Below are positions 23,324 through 34,065 of a stretch of 64,000 nt of DNA, piece by piece; position 1 is the stretch's first letter, and each line of letters opens with the position of its first letter. The DNA is from Corynebacterium auriscanis. GTDB lineage: Bacteria; Actinomycetota; Actinomycetes; Mycobacteriales; Mycobacteriaceae. The position numbers were made by a program, and so were the translations under genes. Under the pieces are notes generated by a model that ran no database searches, was not told the DNA's origin, and saw only the letters and a program-made list of their open reading frames with translations. The stretch covers positions 292,572-356,571 of the forward strand of contig NZ_CP047046.1 of NCBI RefSeq assembly GCF_030408435.1, read 5' to 3'.

Positions 23324-24325
23324 GTCGCAATCAGCTCCACTAAGTCGCCAGGAGTGCCGCGAGTGGGGGACGCTTTCGGCGTCAAAACCCAAAAAAGAAG
23401 TGAAGACTTCTGGTTAGGGTGGCCATCGCGACACGGCTGTGCCAGATCCATCAACGCTCTCTCGTTAACCGTGTGAGAGCACCGTTGAACGAAGTAAGTA
23501 TGTGATACTTACGGCGTAAACCTTACGGGTTCGAGCGGGGTTTTACGCGTGTGCTGCAAAAATCAAAACCATGTTGTTGAGATGGCGCCACAAATTTCAC
23601 GCCTGAGGTGGCCTGATGCATGACGAGTCATGTAGATTTCCTGTCATTTCCCCAGTAAATAGCCGCATGATGCTGTGATTCATCTTTGTTGAACAAAGTT
23701 AGTGCAAGGAATGGTTTAGGCAACAACGCCCCCGCCTGGGGGGGATATGCTGTGCGCCAACGGTTACCTCGCCGTGCGGAGGAAGCCATTCCTTCTTCGT
23801 TCCACCAGGATGTGGCGGGTCCTTTTACCGACGCCAAGGAGTCCTGGCTTGGGGCAAATGTGGTTGATGCCTCCAATGTAGAAGAACTGCGCACGATCGT
23901 GCACGACGTGCCTGTCGAAGAGGATCGCTATCAGCGCTTACGACTGGGGATGGCACTATCGGACTCGTTTGATCAGGTGTGGAGTTCCGCTCGGGGGCAT
24001 TGAAGTAGCTGAAGTGCTGGCGGGTACGGTCGTTGCACTTGGGCCGGCGCGGCGGAATCCGGTGATTAGGTTGCGGCAGCGGGGGCGGCGGCTGTTCTGA
24101 GAGAACGGCTCTGCTGACCCTTTTTCTGATTTGCAGAACGAGATGTGCTGTCCTGTTGCGATTAGCAGAACGAGATGCGCCGTTGAGGCGATTTTTTGAG
24201 GCATTTGAGTCTGCTTTTCGAATCCGGAAATCGCGCGTGTATTGATTTTGGTTTCCTAGCGTTGGCACACGCAGAGTTCGTACCCATGGGGAAAGAAACG
24301 TCGAGCGAGGGCGCTTGAGAAAAGA
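23324..24325. other. Gene-poor gap of about 1 kb with short repeats
   Basis: One plus-strand frame (listed separately with low confidence) lies here. Otherwise I see AT-richer sequence, a likely promoter zone for the leftward membrane gene near 23400-23520, and a direct repeat GCAGAACGAGATG at 24133-24145 and 24165-24177 (32-base period). No RNA gene was recognised. Confidence 0.4.
23689..24003 (+). pseudogene. Doubtful frame, possible gene remnant
   Basis: About 104 codons starting at TTG. The second half (GPFTDAKESWLGANVVDASNVEELRTIV and onward to FDQVW) has protein-like composition and could be the end of a decayed gene. There is no good ribosome binding site, and the first third looks random. 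I do not recognise a family. Confidence 0.25.
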
Positions 24326-24363
24326 AACAACCGCACCTGCTTTTTCGAGCAGATGCGGTTGTT
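24326..24363 (-). terminator. Rho-independent terminator of the iron-sulfur reductase gene
   Basis: AACAACCGCA and CCTGCT on one side pair with AGCAG and TGCGGTTGTT on the other around a small TTTTCG loop. On the minus strand the hairpin is followed by TTCTTTTCTC. It begins about 40 bases after the reductase stop codon. Confidence 0.85.
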
Positions 24364-24403
24364 GTCGTTACCGGAGGTTCTCCCCAGTTTCAGGCGTTAG
24401 GCC

Positions 24404-27400
24404 TCAAGCGTTGGGGGCGCCGGGAGCACCTGGGACATTAGGCGTGATCTTGATGATGCCGCCTTCGGTCTTCGTCTGGGACTGGCCCTGCTCTTGCGCA
24501 GGAGCGTTGTCCTCGGACGGAACTTCCTTGGCAGCCGGCGCAGCTGGAGCCGCCGGTGCTGCCGCAGCCTCGGTTTCAGTTGGGGCCTGAGCCTCTTCGG
24601 TATGTGGTTCCTGTGCCGGAACCTCTTCGGCTGGAGCTTCCTCGGATGCCGGTACCGAAGGTGCCTTAGCTTTTGGAGCTTCCGGTGCTGCTGGCGCCTC
24701 GGCCTGTGCCGGTACAGCTGGAGCAGCTGCAGGAGCCGATGGAGCAGCAGGCGCTGGAGCGCCCGGTGCGCCTGGGGTCATCGCGCCCAGCTTGATGACA
24801 CCACCTTCAGTGCTAGCTCCCGATTGTGCTGGTGCGGAAGGCGTAGCTGGCTCGGACTTCTGAGCAGCTGGAGCTTCCGGTTCCGCAGAAGCGGCTGGCG
24901 CAGCCGGAGCACCCGGAGCGGATGGTGCACCCGGCGCTGCTGGGGTCTGAGACTGAGGAGCCTGGGCCTCAGCGGACGCGGTTTCAGCGTCTGCCTCGGC
25001 CTGTGCCGGTGCAGCTGGAGCAGCTGCTGACGCGCCAGGGGCGGCTGGAGCTCCCGGTGCTGCTGGAGCGGTTGCACCAAGCTTGATCTTGCCGTCAGAA
25101 GTGGTCTTGGCTGCAGCTGGTGCGGCTGGGGTAGCCGGCGCAGCGGACTCTTCCTGGGCGGATGGAGCCTTTGGAGCACCCGGTGCAGCTGGAGCACCCG
25201 GAGCTGCTGGGGCGCCTGCGGATGGAGCCTTTGGAGCACCCGGTGCAGCTGGGGCGCCCGGAGCTGCTGGAGCGCCTGCGGATGGAGCACTTGGAGCGCC
25301 TGGAGCTGCTGGGGCACCTGCGGATGGAGCCTTTGGAGCACCCGGTGCAGCTGGGGCACCTGGAGCTGCTGGGGCGCCCGGAGCTGCTGGAGCGCCTGCG
25401 GATGGAGCACTTGGAGCACCCGGAGCTGCTGGGGCACCCGCGGATGGAGCACCCGGAGCTGCTGGAGCGCCTGCGGATGGAGCACTTGGAGCACCCGGTG
25501 CAGCTGGAGCACCCGGTGCTGCTGGGGCGCCCGGAGCTGCTGGAGCGCCTGCGGATGGAGCACTTGGAGCGCCTGGAGCTGCTGGGGCACCTGCGGATGG
25601 AGCCTTTGGAGCACCCGGTGCAGCTGGGGCACCTGGAGCTGCTGGGGCGCCCGGAGCTGCTGGAGCGCCTGCGGATGGAGCACTTGGAGCACCCGGAGCT
25701 GCTGGGGCACCCGCGGATGGAGCACCCGGAGCTGCTGGAGCGCCTGCACCAGCACCCGCAGCACCAGCACCCGCTGCTGCCGCAGCTTCCTTCTTCTTCG
25801 CTTCCTCGGCCGCCTTCTGCTCAGCCTTGCGCTTCTTCTCTTCTTCAGCGCGACGCTTCGCCTCTTCCTCGGCCTTGCGCTCAGCCTCCTCGCGGGCCAG
25901 CTTCTCTTCATCAACCCAACCGCGCTCTGGAGCAACCAGGAACTCTGGTTCCTTCGGCGCTGGCAGCTTGCCGTCGACCATGATGGATTCGCGGAACATC
26001 TGGGAGATGTCCAGAACCTGAGTGCGCTGGCTCTTGTCCTCGATATCGGACTGACGGTTGTTGACACCGTCGCTCATCATGGTCTTACAGAATGGGCAAC
26101 CCACGGCAATCGTGTCGGAGCCCGTCGCCAGCGCCTCATCCGTACGGTTCAGGTTGATGCGCTCGCCGATGTGCTCTTCCATCCACATGCGGGCACCACC
26201 GGCACCACAGCAGAAACCGGTGTCGCGGTTACGATCCATCTCCACCAAGTTTGCGCCAGATGCACCAATTAGCTCACGCGGAGCTTCGAAGACCTTGTTG
26301 TGGCGGCCCAGGAAGCATGGGTCGTGGTAGGTGACCTGACGCCCCGTCTGAGGACTGTTCACTGGCTCCAGTCGGCCTTCGCGGATCAACTTGTTCAGCA
26401 GCTGCGTGTGGTGAACCACGTCGTAGTTGCCGCCCATTTCTGGGTACTCGTTGCGCAGGGTGTTGAAGCAGTGTGCACAGGTCACGACGATCTTGCGCTG
26501 CTTCGGTGGCACGCCTTCGAACGCGTCGTCCAGAACTTCGATGTTCTGCTCTGCCATCATCTGGAAGAGGAACTCGTTACCAGCGCGGCGGGCGGAATCA
26601 CCGGTACAGCCCTCGCCCTCACCCAGTACGGCGAACTTCACACCAGCGGTGTACAGCAGGTCCGCCACGGCGCGGGTGGTCTTGGCAGCGTTGTCGTCGT
26701 ATACGCCGGCACAACCAACCCAGAACAGGTACTCGGTATCGTCGAAGTTCTCGATGTCCTGGCCGTAAACCGGGATGTCGATGCCGTCTGCCTTGGCCGC
26801 TTCGATCCACTCGGAACGCTTGTTGTTGTTCTGGCCCCAAGGGTTTCCCTTGGTTTCCATGTTCTTGAACAGGCCACCCAGCTCGGTTGGGAATTCGGAG
26901 TCCACCAGCACTTGGTAACGGCGCATATCCACAATGTGGTCGATGTGCTCGATGTCCACTGGGCACTGCTCAACACAAGCACCACAGTTGGTGCAGGACC
27001 ACAGGATGTCTGGATCGATTACACCTTGCTCGCCGGAAGCAACCAGCTGCAGCAACGGCATGTCGGCGTGTGCGTCGATGGCTGGGTCGTCCAGAACCGC
27101 AGTGCCGCTGGAGAACATGCCAGCACCACGGGAGCTCTCGGCTTTGGCGGCCTTCAGGTATGGGGCAGATTCGATAGCGTTATCGCGCAGCGCGGTGATC
27201 AGCAGCTTCGGGCTCAGTGGCTTTGCGGTGTTCCATGCGGGGCACTGTTCTTGGCAACGTCCACACTCCGTGCAGGAGGTGAAGTCCATCCAGCCCTTCC
27301 AGGTGAAGTCGTCAATGGTGCCCGCACCGATTTTGTCGGTGTCTGGGTCGGCGTTCTCCATGGTCAGGATGCGACCGTTGGAGGTCATGGGCTTTGCTGC

Positions 27401-28210
27401 GCCCAGGGCGTTGCGACCATCGGAGTTGCGCTTCAGGAAGATGTTGAAGAACGCCATGAAGCGGTGCCAAGCGACACCCCACTTGACGTTCTGGCCAACG
27501 ATGAACAGCCAGATCATGCCGGACAGCAGCTTGATCAGGGCGAAGATGGAAACCAGCAGCGGGGATTCCGGCAGAATCTTGGCCACCTGCATGGTGAAGA
27601 AGTCCGTTGCGGCATGGCCACCCTCGTAGCTGGCGAAAGTAGCGATCTTGGAAGCCTTCACCAGGATCATGCCCAGGCCCTCGATCAGGACCACGGCTTC
27701 CACGAAGTATGCGGCCTTGGAGTTCGAGCCGTAGAAGCGGGCCTTCTTATCCTTGTCACCGATCTTCTGACGGATGATGATCAGCGCGATAATGCCCAGG
27801 ACGGTGCCCAGACCCAGTAGCTCATCAACGAAGTGGTACAAGCCCCAGTTGCCGATGATGGGCCAGCCACCCTCGGGGTTGAAGATCTGAATGTAGGCCT
27901 CGAACCACACCATGGATCCCAACAGGAATCCAACCATGACGAACCAGTGGGCGATTGCCACGCCCGGTTTCTTGGCCATCTTGGTGTGGCCGATGATTTC
28001 CTTGATCAGGTTCATCAGTCGGCCGGCGGGGTTATCCGTCCTCTTCAGCGCCGGTTGGCCGAGGCGGATCGTGGTAAAGATCTGCGCCGCGCCGCGGATG
28101 AAGAAGATCCAGGCGGGCAGTGAAAGCAGCGCGCCAATGATTCCCAGCGGAATGGTGATGTTCCACGGAATGTCATTGGAGGTCGCCTGCCCTGCTGCAA
28201 GCAGGTCCAT
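24404..28210 (-). CDS. Membrane iron-sulfur reductase (HdrD/GlpC-like, Rv0338c type) with repeat tail
   Basis: 1268 residues. The N-terminal 250 residues hold five to six membrane helices of the nitrate-reductase gamma type. Two 4Fe-4S ferredoxin motifs follow (CTECGRCQEQCP near residue 315 and CTNCGACVEQCP near 405). Then come two CCG domains (GCAGVYDD with CAHCF, and DPCFLGRH with FCCGAGG and GCPFC) typical of heterodisulfide-reductase-like subunits. The last part is a Glu/Lys/Arg-rich coiled coil, then about 380 residues of Ala-Pro-Gly-Ser repeats (GAPAAPGAPSAP). The mycobacterial homologue Rv0338c lacks so long a tail and is reported essential. It probably moves electrons between quinone and a soluble partner. 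A strong terminator follows, and a dyad lies at 28259-28290 upstream. Confidence 0.85.
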   Translation of the reverse strand: MDLLAAGQATSNDIPWNITIPLGIIGALLSLPAWIFFIRGAAQIFTTIRLGQPALKRTDNPAGRLMNLIKEIIGHTKMAKKPGVAIAHWFVMVGFLLGSMVWFEAYIQIFNPEGGWPIIGNWGLYHFVDELLGLGTVLGIIALIIIRQKIGDKDKKARFYGSNSKAAYFVEAVVLIEGLGMILVKASKIATFASYEGGHAATDFFTMQVAKILPESPLLVSIFALIKLLSGMIWLFIVGQNVKWGVAWHRFMAFFNIFLKRNSDGRNALGAAKPMTSNGRILTMENADPDTDKIGAGTIDDFTWKGWMDFTSCTECGRCQEQCPAWNTAKPLSPKLLITALRDNAIESAPYLKAAKAESSRGAGMFSSGTAVLDDPAIDAHADMPLLQLVASGEQGVIDPDILWSCTNCGACVEQCPVDIEHIDHIVDMRRYQVLVDSEFPTELGGLFKNMETKGNPWGQNNNKRSEWIEAAKADGIDIPVYGQDIENFDDTEYLFWVGCAGVYDDNAAKTTRAVADLLYTAGVKFAVLGEGEGCTGDSARRAGNEFLFQMMAEQNIEVLDDAFEGVPPKQRKIVVTCAHCFNTLRNEYPEMGGNYDVVHHTQLLNKLIREGRLEPVNSPQTGRQVTYHDPCFLGRHNKVFEAPRELIGASGANLVEMDRNRDTGFCCGAGGARMWMEEHIGERINLNRTDEALATGSDTIAVGCPFCKTMMSDGVNNRQSDIEDKSQRTQVLDISQMFRESIMVDGKLPAPKEPEFLVAPERGWVDEEKLAREEAERKAEEEAKRRAEEEKKRKAEQKAAEEAKKKEAAAAAGAGAAGAGAGAPAAPGAPSAGAPAAPGAPSAPSAGAPAAPGAPAAPGAPAAPGAPKAPSAGAPAAPGAPSAPSAGAPAAPGAPAAPGAPAAPGAPSAPSAGAPAAPGAPSAGAPAAPGAPSAPSAGAPAAPGAPAAPGAPAAPGAPKAPSAGAPAAPGAPSAPSAGAPAAPGAPAAPGAPKAPSAGAPAAPGAPAAPGAPKAPSAQEESAAPATPAAPAAAKTTSDGKIKLGATAPAAPGAPAAPGASAAAPAAPAQAEADAETASAEAQAPQSQTPAAPGAPSAPGAPAAPAASAEPEAPAAQKSEPATPSAPAQSGASTEGGVIKLGAMTPGAPGAPAPAAPSAPAAAPAVPAQAEAPAAPEAPKAKAPSVPASEEAPAEEVPAQEPHTEEAQAPTETEAAAAPAAPAAPAAKEVPSEDNAPAQEQGQSQTKTEGGIIKITPNVPGAPGAPNA
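25248..25746. repeat. In-frame long direct repeat in the reductase tail
   Basis: The segment 25248-25473 appears base-for-base identical to 25521-25746 by eye, an offset of 273 bases, or exactly 91 codons. Both are built from smaller 9- to 18-base units coding Ala-Pro-Gly. Such identity in a degenerate-codon region implies recent duplication. Confidence 0.85.
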
Positions 28211-28258
28211 GTTGTGCTCCTCGCAAGTCCGGTGTGAGTCAGGGTGACTCTGTCAAGT

Positions 28259-28290
28259 AGTTCATATCCGTGCCGGATTATGTATGAACT
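28259..28290. promoter_or_regulatory. Nested dyad upstream of the iron-sulfur reductase gene
   Basis: AGTTCATA (28259-28266) and TATGAACT (28283-28290) are exact inverted repeats. Inside, ATCCG (28266-28270) pairs with CGGAT (28274-28278). It lies about 50 bases before the reductase start, where an operator or promoter element would sit. No T-run. Confidence 0.5.
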
Positions 28291-28402
28291 AATTACTTAC
28301 TAGGGCACAATATCAGTCTTGGGGTGGCTTTTTTCAATTTTCGCCAGCCCGCTGACCAGCGCTAATTAGCAACAAATGTGTTGCCTAATTCACTCGGGGC
28401 CC

Positions 28403-29587
28403 TTATGTGGTCGCGATCTCAATCATCCGCTTGCGCGCCGCACGCCCTTCCGGAGTATTTGTGAGGTGGTACATGTGGATCGCCCCTTCTTCTTCGTGCA
28501 GCGTTGCTACTGCCCCTACTTCTTTTATTCTCGACGCCAACTTTCCGCAGTCTGGGAGCGAAATATCCCTTGTGCCGCAATAGATATAGGTGTGCGCGGG
28601 GCGGGGGCTGGACAGGGCTTCGCATAGCTTTTCCGAGGTCATCAGGAGCGGGCTGACAGCGGGGTGTTGGGTCGCGGCGGCGTCGGAACAAATTCCGGCA
28701 GTGACTAACCCGGAGGCCCACAGCACACCTTGGGGGCGTAGTACCTGGGGGTTTAGAAGGGGATCGGAGGGGAGGAACTCCTCGATGTCAGGATTAGATA
28801 GATCCATATCTAACCAAGGGGCGTTGAGGACGATGGCCTTGGGTGCGGGGAGGGGGGACTCGGCAACATTAGAGCCGGCCATGCTGTCCCCGAAAGGCCA
28901 TGCCAGCGCGCTCAGGAACAGCCCGCCACCAGCCGAATCTGCAATGACTGTGACATTATCTGCGCCGTGGTCCGCGACCAGCTGACGGTAACACTCGCGG
29001 ATCAGCGGCAGACCGTGAGCGGCGGAGTAGTCGGGAACTAGACCGTAGAGGGGAATGTCCACGCGCAGGCCGGCTTCGGCGAGCTGGCTCACGAAGTTCC
29101 AGTTGCGCGGTTGAATGGGTTTGACAAACCCGCCTGGCAGTACGTACAAGACAGCCTTGTCTGCGGCCTTGGCGGGAGATACCTCGTCGAGGTGGTCGCT
29201 CTCGGATGTGGTGCTTGGACCTTCCGCGGTAACGCCTTCAAACTTCATGGGTGCGACGGACCATACGGGGAAGGAGGTCGGGGGTGCTGTGCTGCGCAGT
29301 GTTGGGTTTCCCGGTGCTGTGCTGCGCACTGGGGTACTGCCCAGTGTTGGGTTGCCTGGTGCTGTGCTGCGCAGTGGGGTGCTGCCCAGTGTTGGGTTGC
29401 CCGGTGCTGCGCTGCGCACTGGGGTACTGCCCAGTGGGGTGATGTCCACGTGACGCATCGACAGCGCAAAGTGCTGTCGCAGAATGTGTGGTGGTTCTGC
29501 GGGGGACGGGGCGGCGCCCAGTGTGGCGTCGGGATTAGAAGCCCGTCGCGAAGTCAGATAAGCGGAAACGCGCATGGAAAAGCTCAT
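28403..29587 (-). CDS. Alpha/beta hydrolase, HSL-like esterase with tandem-repeat N-terminus
   Basis: 394 residues from ATG 29587. The catalytic domain (about residues 125-394) shows VLYVLPGGFVKPIQPRNWNF, corresponding to the oxyanion motif of hormone-sensitive-lipase-type esterases, the nucleophile in IADSAGGGLFLSAL, an Asp in GTRDISLPD and a His in EGAIHMYHL. Just before it, residues 52-96 are three 15-residue repeats of the form LGSTPVRSTAPGNPT (DNA 29300-29434), not part of the fold. No signal peptide is evident, so it may act in the cytoplasm on short acyl esters. It stands divergent to dnaK. Confidence 0.82.
   Translation of the reverse strand: MSFSMRVSAYLTSRRASNPDATLGAAPSPAEPPHILRQHFALSMRHVDITPLGSTPVRSAAPGNPTLGSTPLRSTAPGNPTLGSTPVRSTAPGNPTLRSTAPPTSFPVWSVAPMKFEGVTAEGPSTTSESDHLDEVSPAKAADKAVLYVLPGGFVKPIQPRNWNFVSQLAEAGLRVDIPLYGLVPDYSAAHGLPLIRECYRQLVADHGADNVTVIADSAGGGLFLSALAWPFGDSMAGSNVAESPLPAPKAIVLNAPWLDMDLSNPDIEEFLPSDPLLNPQVLRPQGVLWASGLVTAGICSDAAATQHPAVSPLLMTSEKLCEALSSPRPAHTYIYCGTRDISLPDCGKLASRIKEVGAVATLHEEEGAIHMYHLTNTPEGRAARKRMIEIATT
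29300..29434. repeat. Three 45-bp in-frame repeats inside the esterase gene
   Basis: The unit codes LGSTPVRSTAPGNPT with one or two changes between copies. A fourth partial copy follows towards 29280. Length is a multiple of three, so the reading frame is kept. Confidence 0.85.
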
Positions 29588-29675
29588 GGGACCAGCGTAG
29601 TAAAAAGTTTTTGGAAAAAGTTGAGTCGATCGGGAACAAGGTTGAGGGGTTGTGAGTTGAGTAGGGTGTGAGCAG

Positions 29676-29696
29676 GTTGAGCGTGAATGACTCAAG
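29676..29696 (+). promoter_or_regulatory. HspR-binding inverted repeat (HAIR) before dnaK
   Basis: GTTGAGC, seven bases, then ACTCAAG. The HAIR consensus is CTTGAGT-N7-ACTCAAG; the right half is perfect, the left matches five of seven. It lies directly before the promoter, where HspR represses dnaK in actinobacteria. Confidence 0.85.
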
Positions 29697-29701
29697 AAAA
29701 C

Positions 29702-29729
29702 TTGACTCCAGCGAAATCTTCCGCATACT
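29702..29729 (+). promoter_or_regulatory. Probable dnaK promoter
   Basis: TTGACT (29702-29707) as -35 and CATACT (29724-29729) as -10 with 16 bases between, starting five bases after the HAIR element. The remaining leader of about 85 bases ends in AGGAGG before the dnaK ATG. Confidence 0.6.
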
Positions 29730-29820
29730 GGAGAGCATGAGTTGAGTCATCCGCACTAAAGGCTCGATGACCGACAACACAATCCAATGAAGGATTAACA
29801 CAAACAGGAGGTAGCCCATC

Positions 29821-31676
<1,856 letters not shown>

Positions 31677-31677
<1 letters not shown>

Positions 31678-32348
31678 TGGCTGACAATCAGAACGTGAAC
31701 CCGGGAGATCCCGGCTCCACCGATGAGGAAGCCATCGCACAGGACTTCGCCAACATCGACGCTGATGCAGCGGCCGAGGCTTTGATCGACGAGGCTTCTG
31801 AGGAGGATTCCGCGGCCGCTGCGGCTGCGGAGGTCGATGCGGTGGCCGACGAGGCTGCGCAGTCCGTTAGTGAGGAAACTCGCGAAGCAGAGGAAGCTGC
31901 GATGGAAAACGGTGCGACCGCTAATCCTGAGGAGGCTCTGTCCAAGGAGCTCGCGGAGCGCACTGAGGACCTGCAGCGCGTGACGGCGGAGTACACCAAC
32001 TACCGTCGCCGCGTGGAGCGCGACCGCGCTTCCGTTATCGCTGGGGCCCGGGCGGATATTGCCGCTCAGCTGCTTCCGATTGTGGATGACTTGGATCTGG
32101 CTGAATCTCACGGTGACCTCACTGGCCCCTTGAAGGCTATGGCTGACAAGCTCCAAGGCGTGCTGAACTCCGTGAAGGTGGAAGCTTTCGGCGTCGAGGG
32201 CGAAGAATTCAACCCCGAGCTGCATGAGGCGGTGCAGGACACCTCCACCGGCGATGACAAAGTGGTTGGAACCGTCCTGCGCAAGGGTTACCGCGCGGAG
32301 GACCGCGTGCTGCGCCACGCCATGATTATCCTGGCCGATCCGCAGTAG
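31677..32348 (+). CDS. grpE: Nucleotide exchange factor GrpE
   Basis: 223 residues. Releases ADP from DnaK. An unusually Ala/Glu-rich acidic N-terminus of about 80 residues is followed by the long helix ([30 protein letters not shown]) and the compact C-terminal domain with [19 protein letters not shown] and [22 protein letters not shown], all diagnostic. Start ATG overlaps the dnaK stop by one base, so the two are coupled. A strong terminator ends the transcript, so dnaJ and hspR are not in this unit here. Confidence 0.96.
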
Positions 32349-32398
32349 ATTCACCGTTGGTGAGTATGACGTAGAAGACGAACGAGCCTAGAAAACTC

Positions 32399-32429
32399 AA
32401 ACCCCGCCGGTTAACTCCGGCGGGGTTTT
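32399..32429 (+). terminator. Rho-independent terminator after grpE
   Basis: AAACCCCGCCGG and CCGGCGGGGTTTT form a 12-bp GC-rich stem with loop TTAACT, followed by T. The hairpin is symmetric, with A on the left side, so it can also stop the leftward gene ending at 32483. Confidence 0.93.
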
Positions 32430-32482
32430 CGGTCAACGAGCAATTGATTCCAAGTGGTGGACCAAGAACAGCTCCAAAAGAC

Positions 32483-33817
32483 TCATGAGGGCTCGGGGCC
32501 TGCGCCCGGACCCGCGAGGCCGCCAGGTCCTTCGCCGTCTTCCCAGCCCTGGTTGAGTTTCTCCATCAGGTAGGCCGTGGGCTTGACCTCTAGTTCTGCG
32601 GAGCGTTCGTCCTTCCATTTCACGTCGGTAAAGGTGATGATTTCACCCATGTGGGAGATCATTAACCGTGGGCTCAGTGCGCCTGCCTGCTGGGTGAACT
32701 CCTCGGCAGCGAAGGTGGCCATCAGCCCGATCGAGCCCATGAGATCCGCGCCCGTATCCACCTCCCGGACTAGCGTGATGTGGCGATGTGGTGATGCAAA
32801 AAGCAGCCCCACGCTGCGGTCGATGCTCGGTAGGTAACGCTCCGCGATCTCATCCAGGAGGATGGGGACGGAGCCGACGTAATAAGAACTGCCTTCAAAC
32901 ACCCACATGCGTTCCCCCGGCTTACCCTGCTCGCCATTGACGGAATGCACCTGTAGGTCAGAATCGATTAGTTCCTGCCACAAGTTGCGGAAACCGATGC
33001 GGAATAAATCCTCCACGGGCCCGCGATCCTTTAGGGATGCGGGGCTTAAGCCAAGCACCGAATGAGGTAAATCTTGAACGAGGTGGATACATAAAGCATC
33101 CGAGAACGGCCGCACCGGTGAATCCGGGTTGAACTCGCGGGCATGGAGCTGCAGGCTCTCAGGCAAAAGGTCGATCGCGGTCAAACGTACGCGCAACAGT
33201 CGGTAGAACTCCGCATCCGGAGTGGACTGTAGATTCTCCGCTGTCTGCAGTGACGCAACTAAACCCGTGACGAACTCGTGCACCAAGGGCGGCATCTCTT
33301 CCTCAAAGTTCCGCAGCTGGGCGGCCTGCTTCACGATGTTCTCCAGCCCCATGACGTTCCCTTCGCTCAGCTCGGGGGCGGGCAGCGTTCCGCCATAAGG
33401 TCCCGGCGCGGGGCCAGTGTGCCGTACCTGATTGTCGATGTCCTGCGGCTTCTCGTAGTAGACAACCTCCGGAGTGGGATTCGCGCCGTAACCGAGCTCG
33501 TTGAGGGTGCGCACGATGTGGCGGATCAAAGCATCCGATGCTTCCGGATCCAGCCCGCGGAGGGGGATCGGTGGATCTTCGGGGCCAGCCTCCGGCGAAT
33601 GCCCAGGGGGCACTGGGGAGGGGGACAAGGGGGCGTCGGTAGAAGGGATGTCGGACGGCGGCCCAGCAGGAGGTGGCCCAGCATGAGTTGCCCCAGGGTG
33701 AGACGGCTCAAGGTGGGACGGCCCAGCATGCGTTGGCCCAGGCGCATCGTTTGATTCGGATGGTGAGTTGTGGGAGCCGAAAAGGCGGTTAAGCCACGAG
33801 CGCTTCTTAGGAGTCAT
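32483..33817 (-). CDS. Protein of unknown function with Pro/His-rich N-terminus
   Basis: 444 residues from the ATG at 33817 (MTPKKRSWLNRLFG); the longer open frame upstream is a GC-rich repeat and not convincing. Residues 20-100 are Pro/Gly/His/Ser-rich with near repeats (THAGPSHLEPSHPGATHAGPP). The rest is a folded-looking region with no motif I know: ASDALIRHIVRTLNELGYG, PLVHEFVTGLVASLQTAENL, DRSVGLLFASPHRHITLVREV and MISHMGEIITFTDVKWKDE. No signal peptide or membrane helix. It lies leftward between grpE and dnaJ. Whether it serves the chaperone system or is only an insertion is unknown. Confidence 0.7.
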   Translation of the reverse strand: MTPKKRSWLNRLFGSHNSPSESNDAPGPTHAGPSHLEPSHPGATHAGPPPAGPPSDIPSTDAPLSPSPVPPGHSPEAGPEDPPIPLRGLDPEASDALIRHIVRTLNELGYGANPTPEVVYYEKPQDIDNQVRHTGPAPGPYGGTLPAPELSEGNVMGLENIVKQAAQLRNFEEEMPPLVHEFVTGLVASLQTAENLQSTPDAEFYRLLRVRLTAIDLLPESLQLHAREFNPDSPVRPFSDALCIHLVQDLPHSVLGLSPASLKDRGPVEDLFRIGFRNLWQELIDSDLQVHSVNGEQGKPGERMWVFEGSSYYVGSVPILLDEIAERYLPSIDRSVGLLFASPHRHITLVREVDTGADLMGSIGLMATFAAEEFTQQAGALSPRLMISHMGEIITFTDVKWKDERSAELEVKPTAYLMEKLNQGWEDGEGPGGLAGPGAGPEPS

Positions 33818-33853
33818 AATGTCCACCCTAGCGATAAGTGCCCGGCGGTAAAC

Positions 33854-33945
33854 GGGAATGGTTGGCGGTTCGCAGGGCGCAGGTCGCAGGGCGCAGGGCG
33901 GGAATGGTTGGCGGTTCGCAGGTCGCAAGTGGCGGTTCGCAGGGT
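33854..33945. repeat. GC-rich direct repeats upstream of the unknown gene
   Basis: GGGAATGGTTGGCGGTTCGC (33854 onward) recurs at 33900 onward, a 46-base period, with further GGTTCGCAGG and GTCGCAGGGCGC units between and after. It occupies the divergent gap before dnaJ and encodes no supported protein. Confidence 0.75.
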
Positions 33946-34038
33946 GGGTACAGGTGGCAAGCGCGCAGGGACCCGAGACCATCCGACAGAACTGGAATAA
34001 AAGTTGAGCGTGGTCGTTATAAGAATTAGATTCCCAAA

Positions 34039-34065
34039 GTTCAGCGCGGTAGACTCAAGTTGACT
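34039..34065 (+). promoter_or_regulatory. Weak HAIR-like site and -35 upstream of dnaJ
   Basis: GTTCAGC (34039-34045), seven bases, ACTCAAG (34053-34059), then TTGACT (34060-34065). The right half is perfect, the left only four of seven. The order of half-sites and TTGACT copies the dnaK promoter layout. A convincing -10 is not seen, so this is tentative. Confidence 0.45.

Noticed and set aside
25083-26021. Long open frames on the plus strand opposite the iron-sulfur reductase tail
   Set aside because: They arise because the Ala-Pro-Gly repeat has a period divisible by three and few stop codons in any frame. The minus-strand frame alone continues into recognisable domains.
26300-27820. 506-codon plus-strand frame opposite the reductase core
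   Set aside because: It lies wholly over the conserved ferredoxin and CCG domains of the minus-strand gene and its own translation matches nothing I know.
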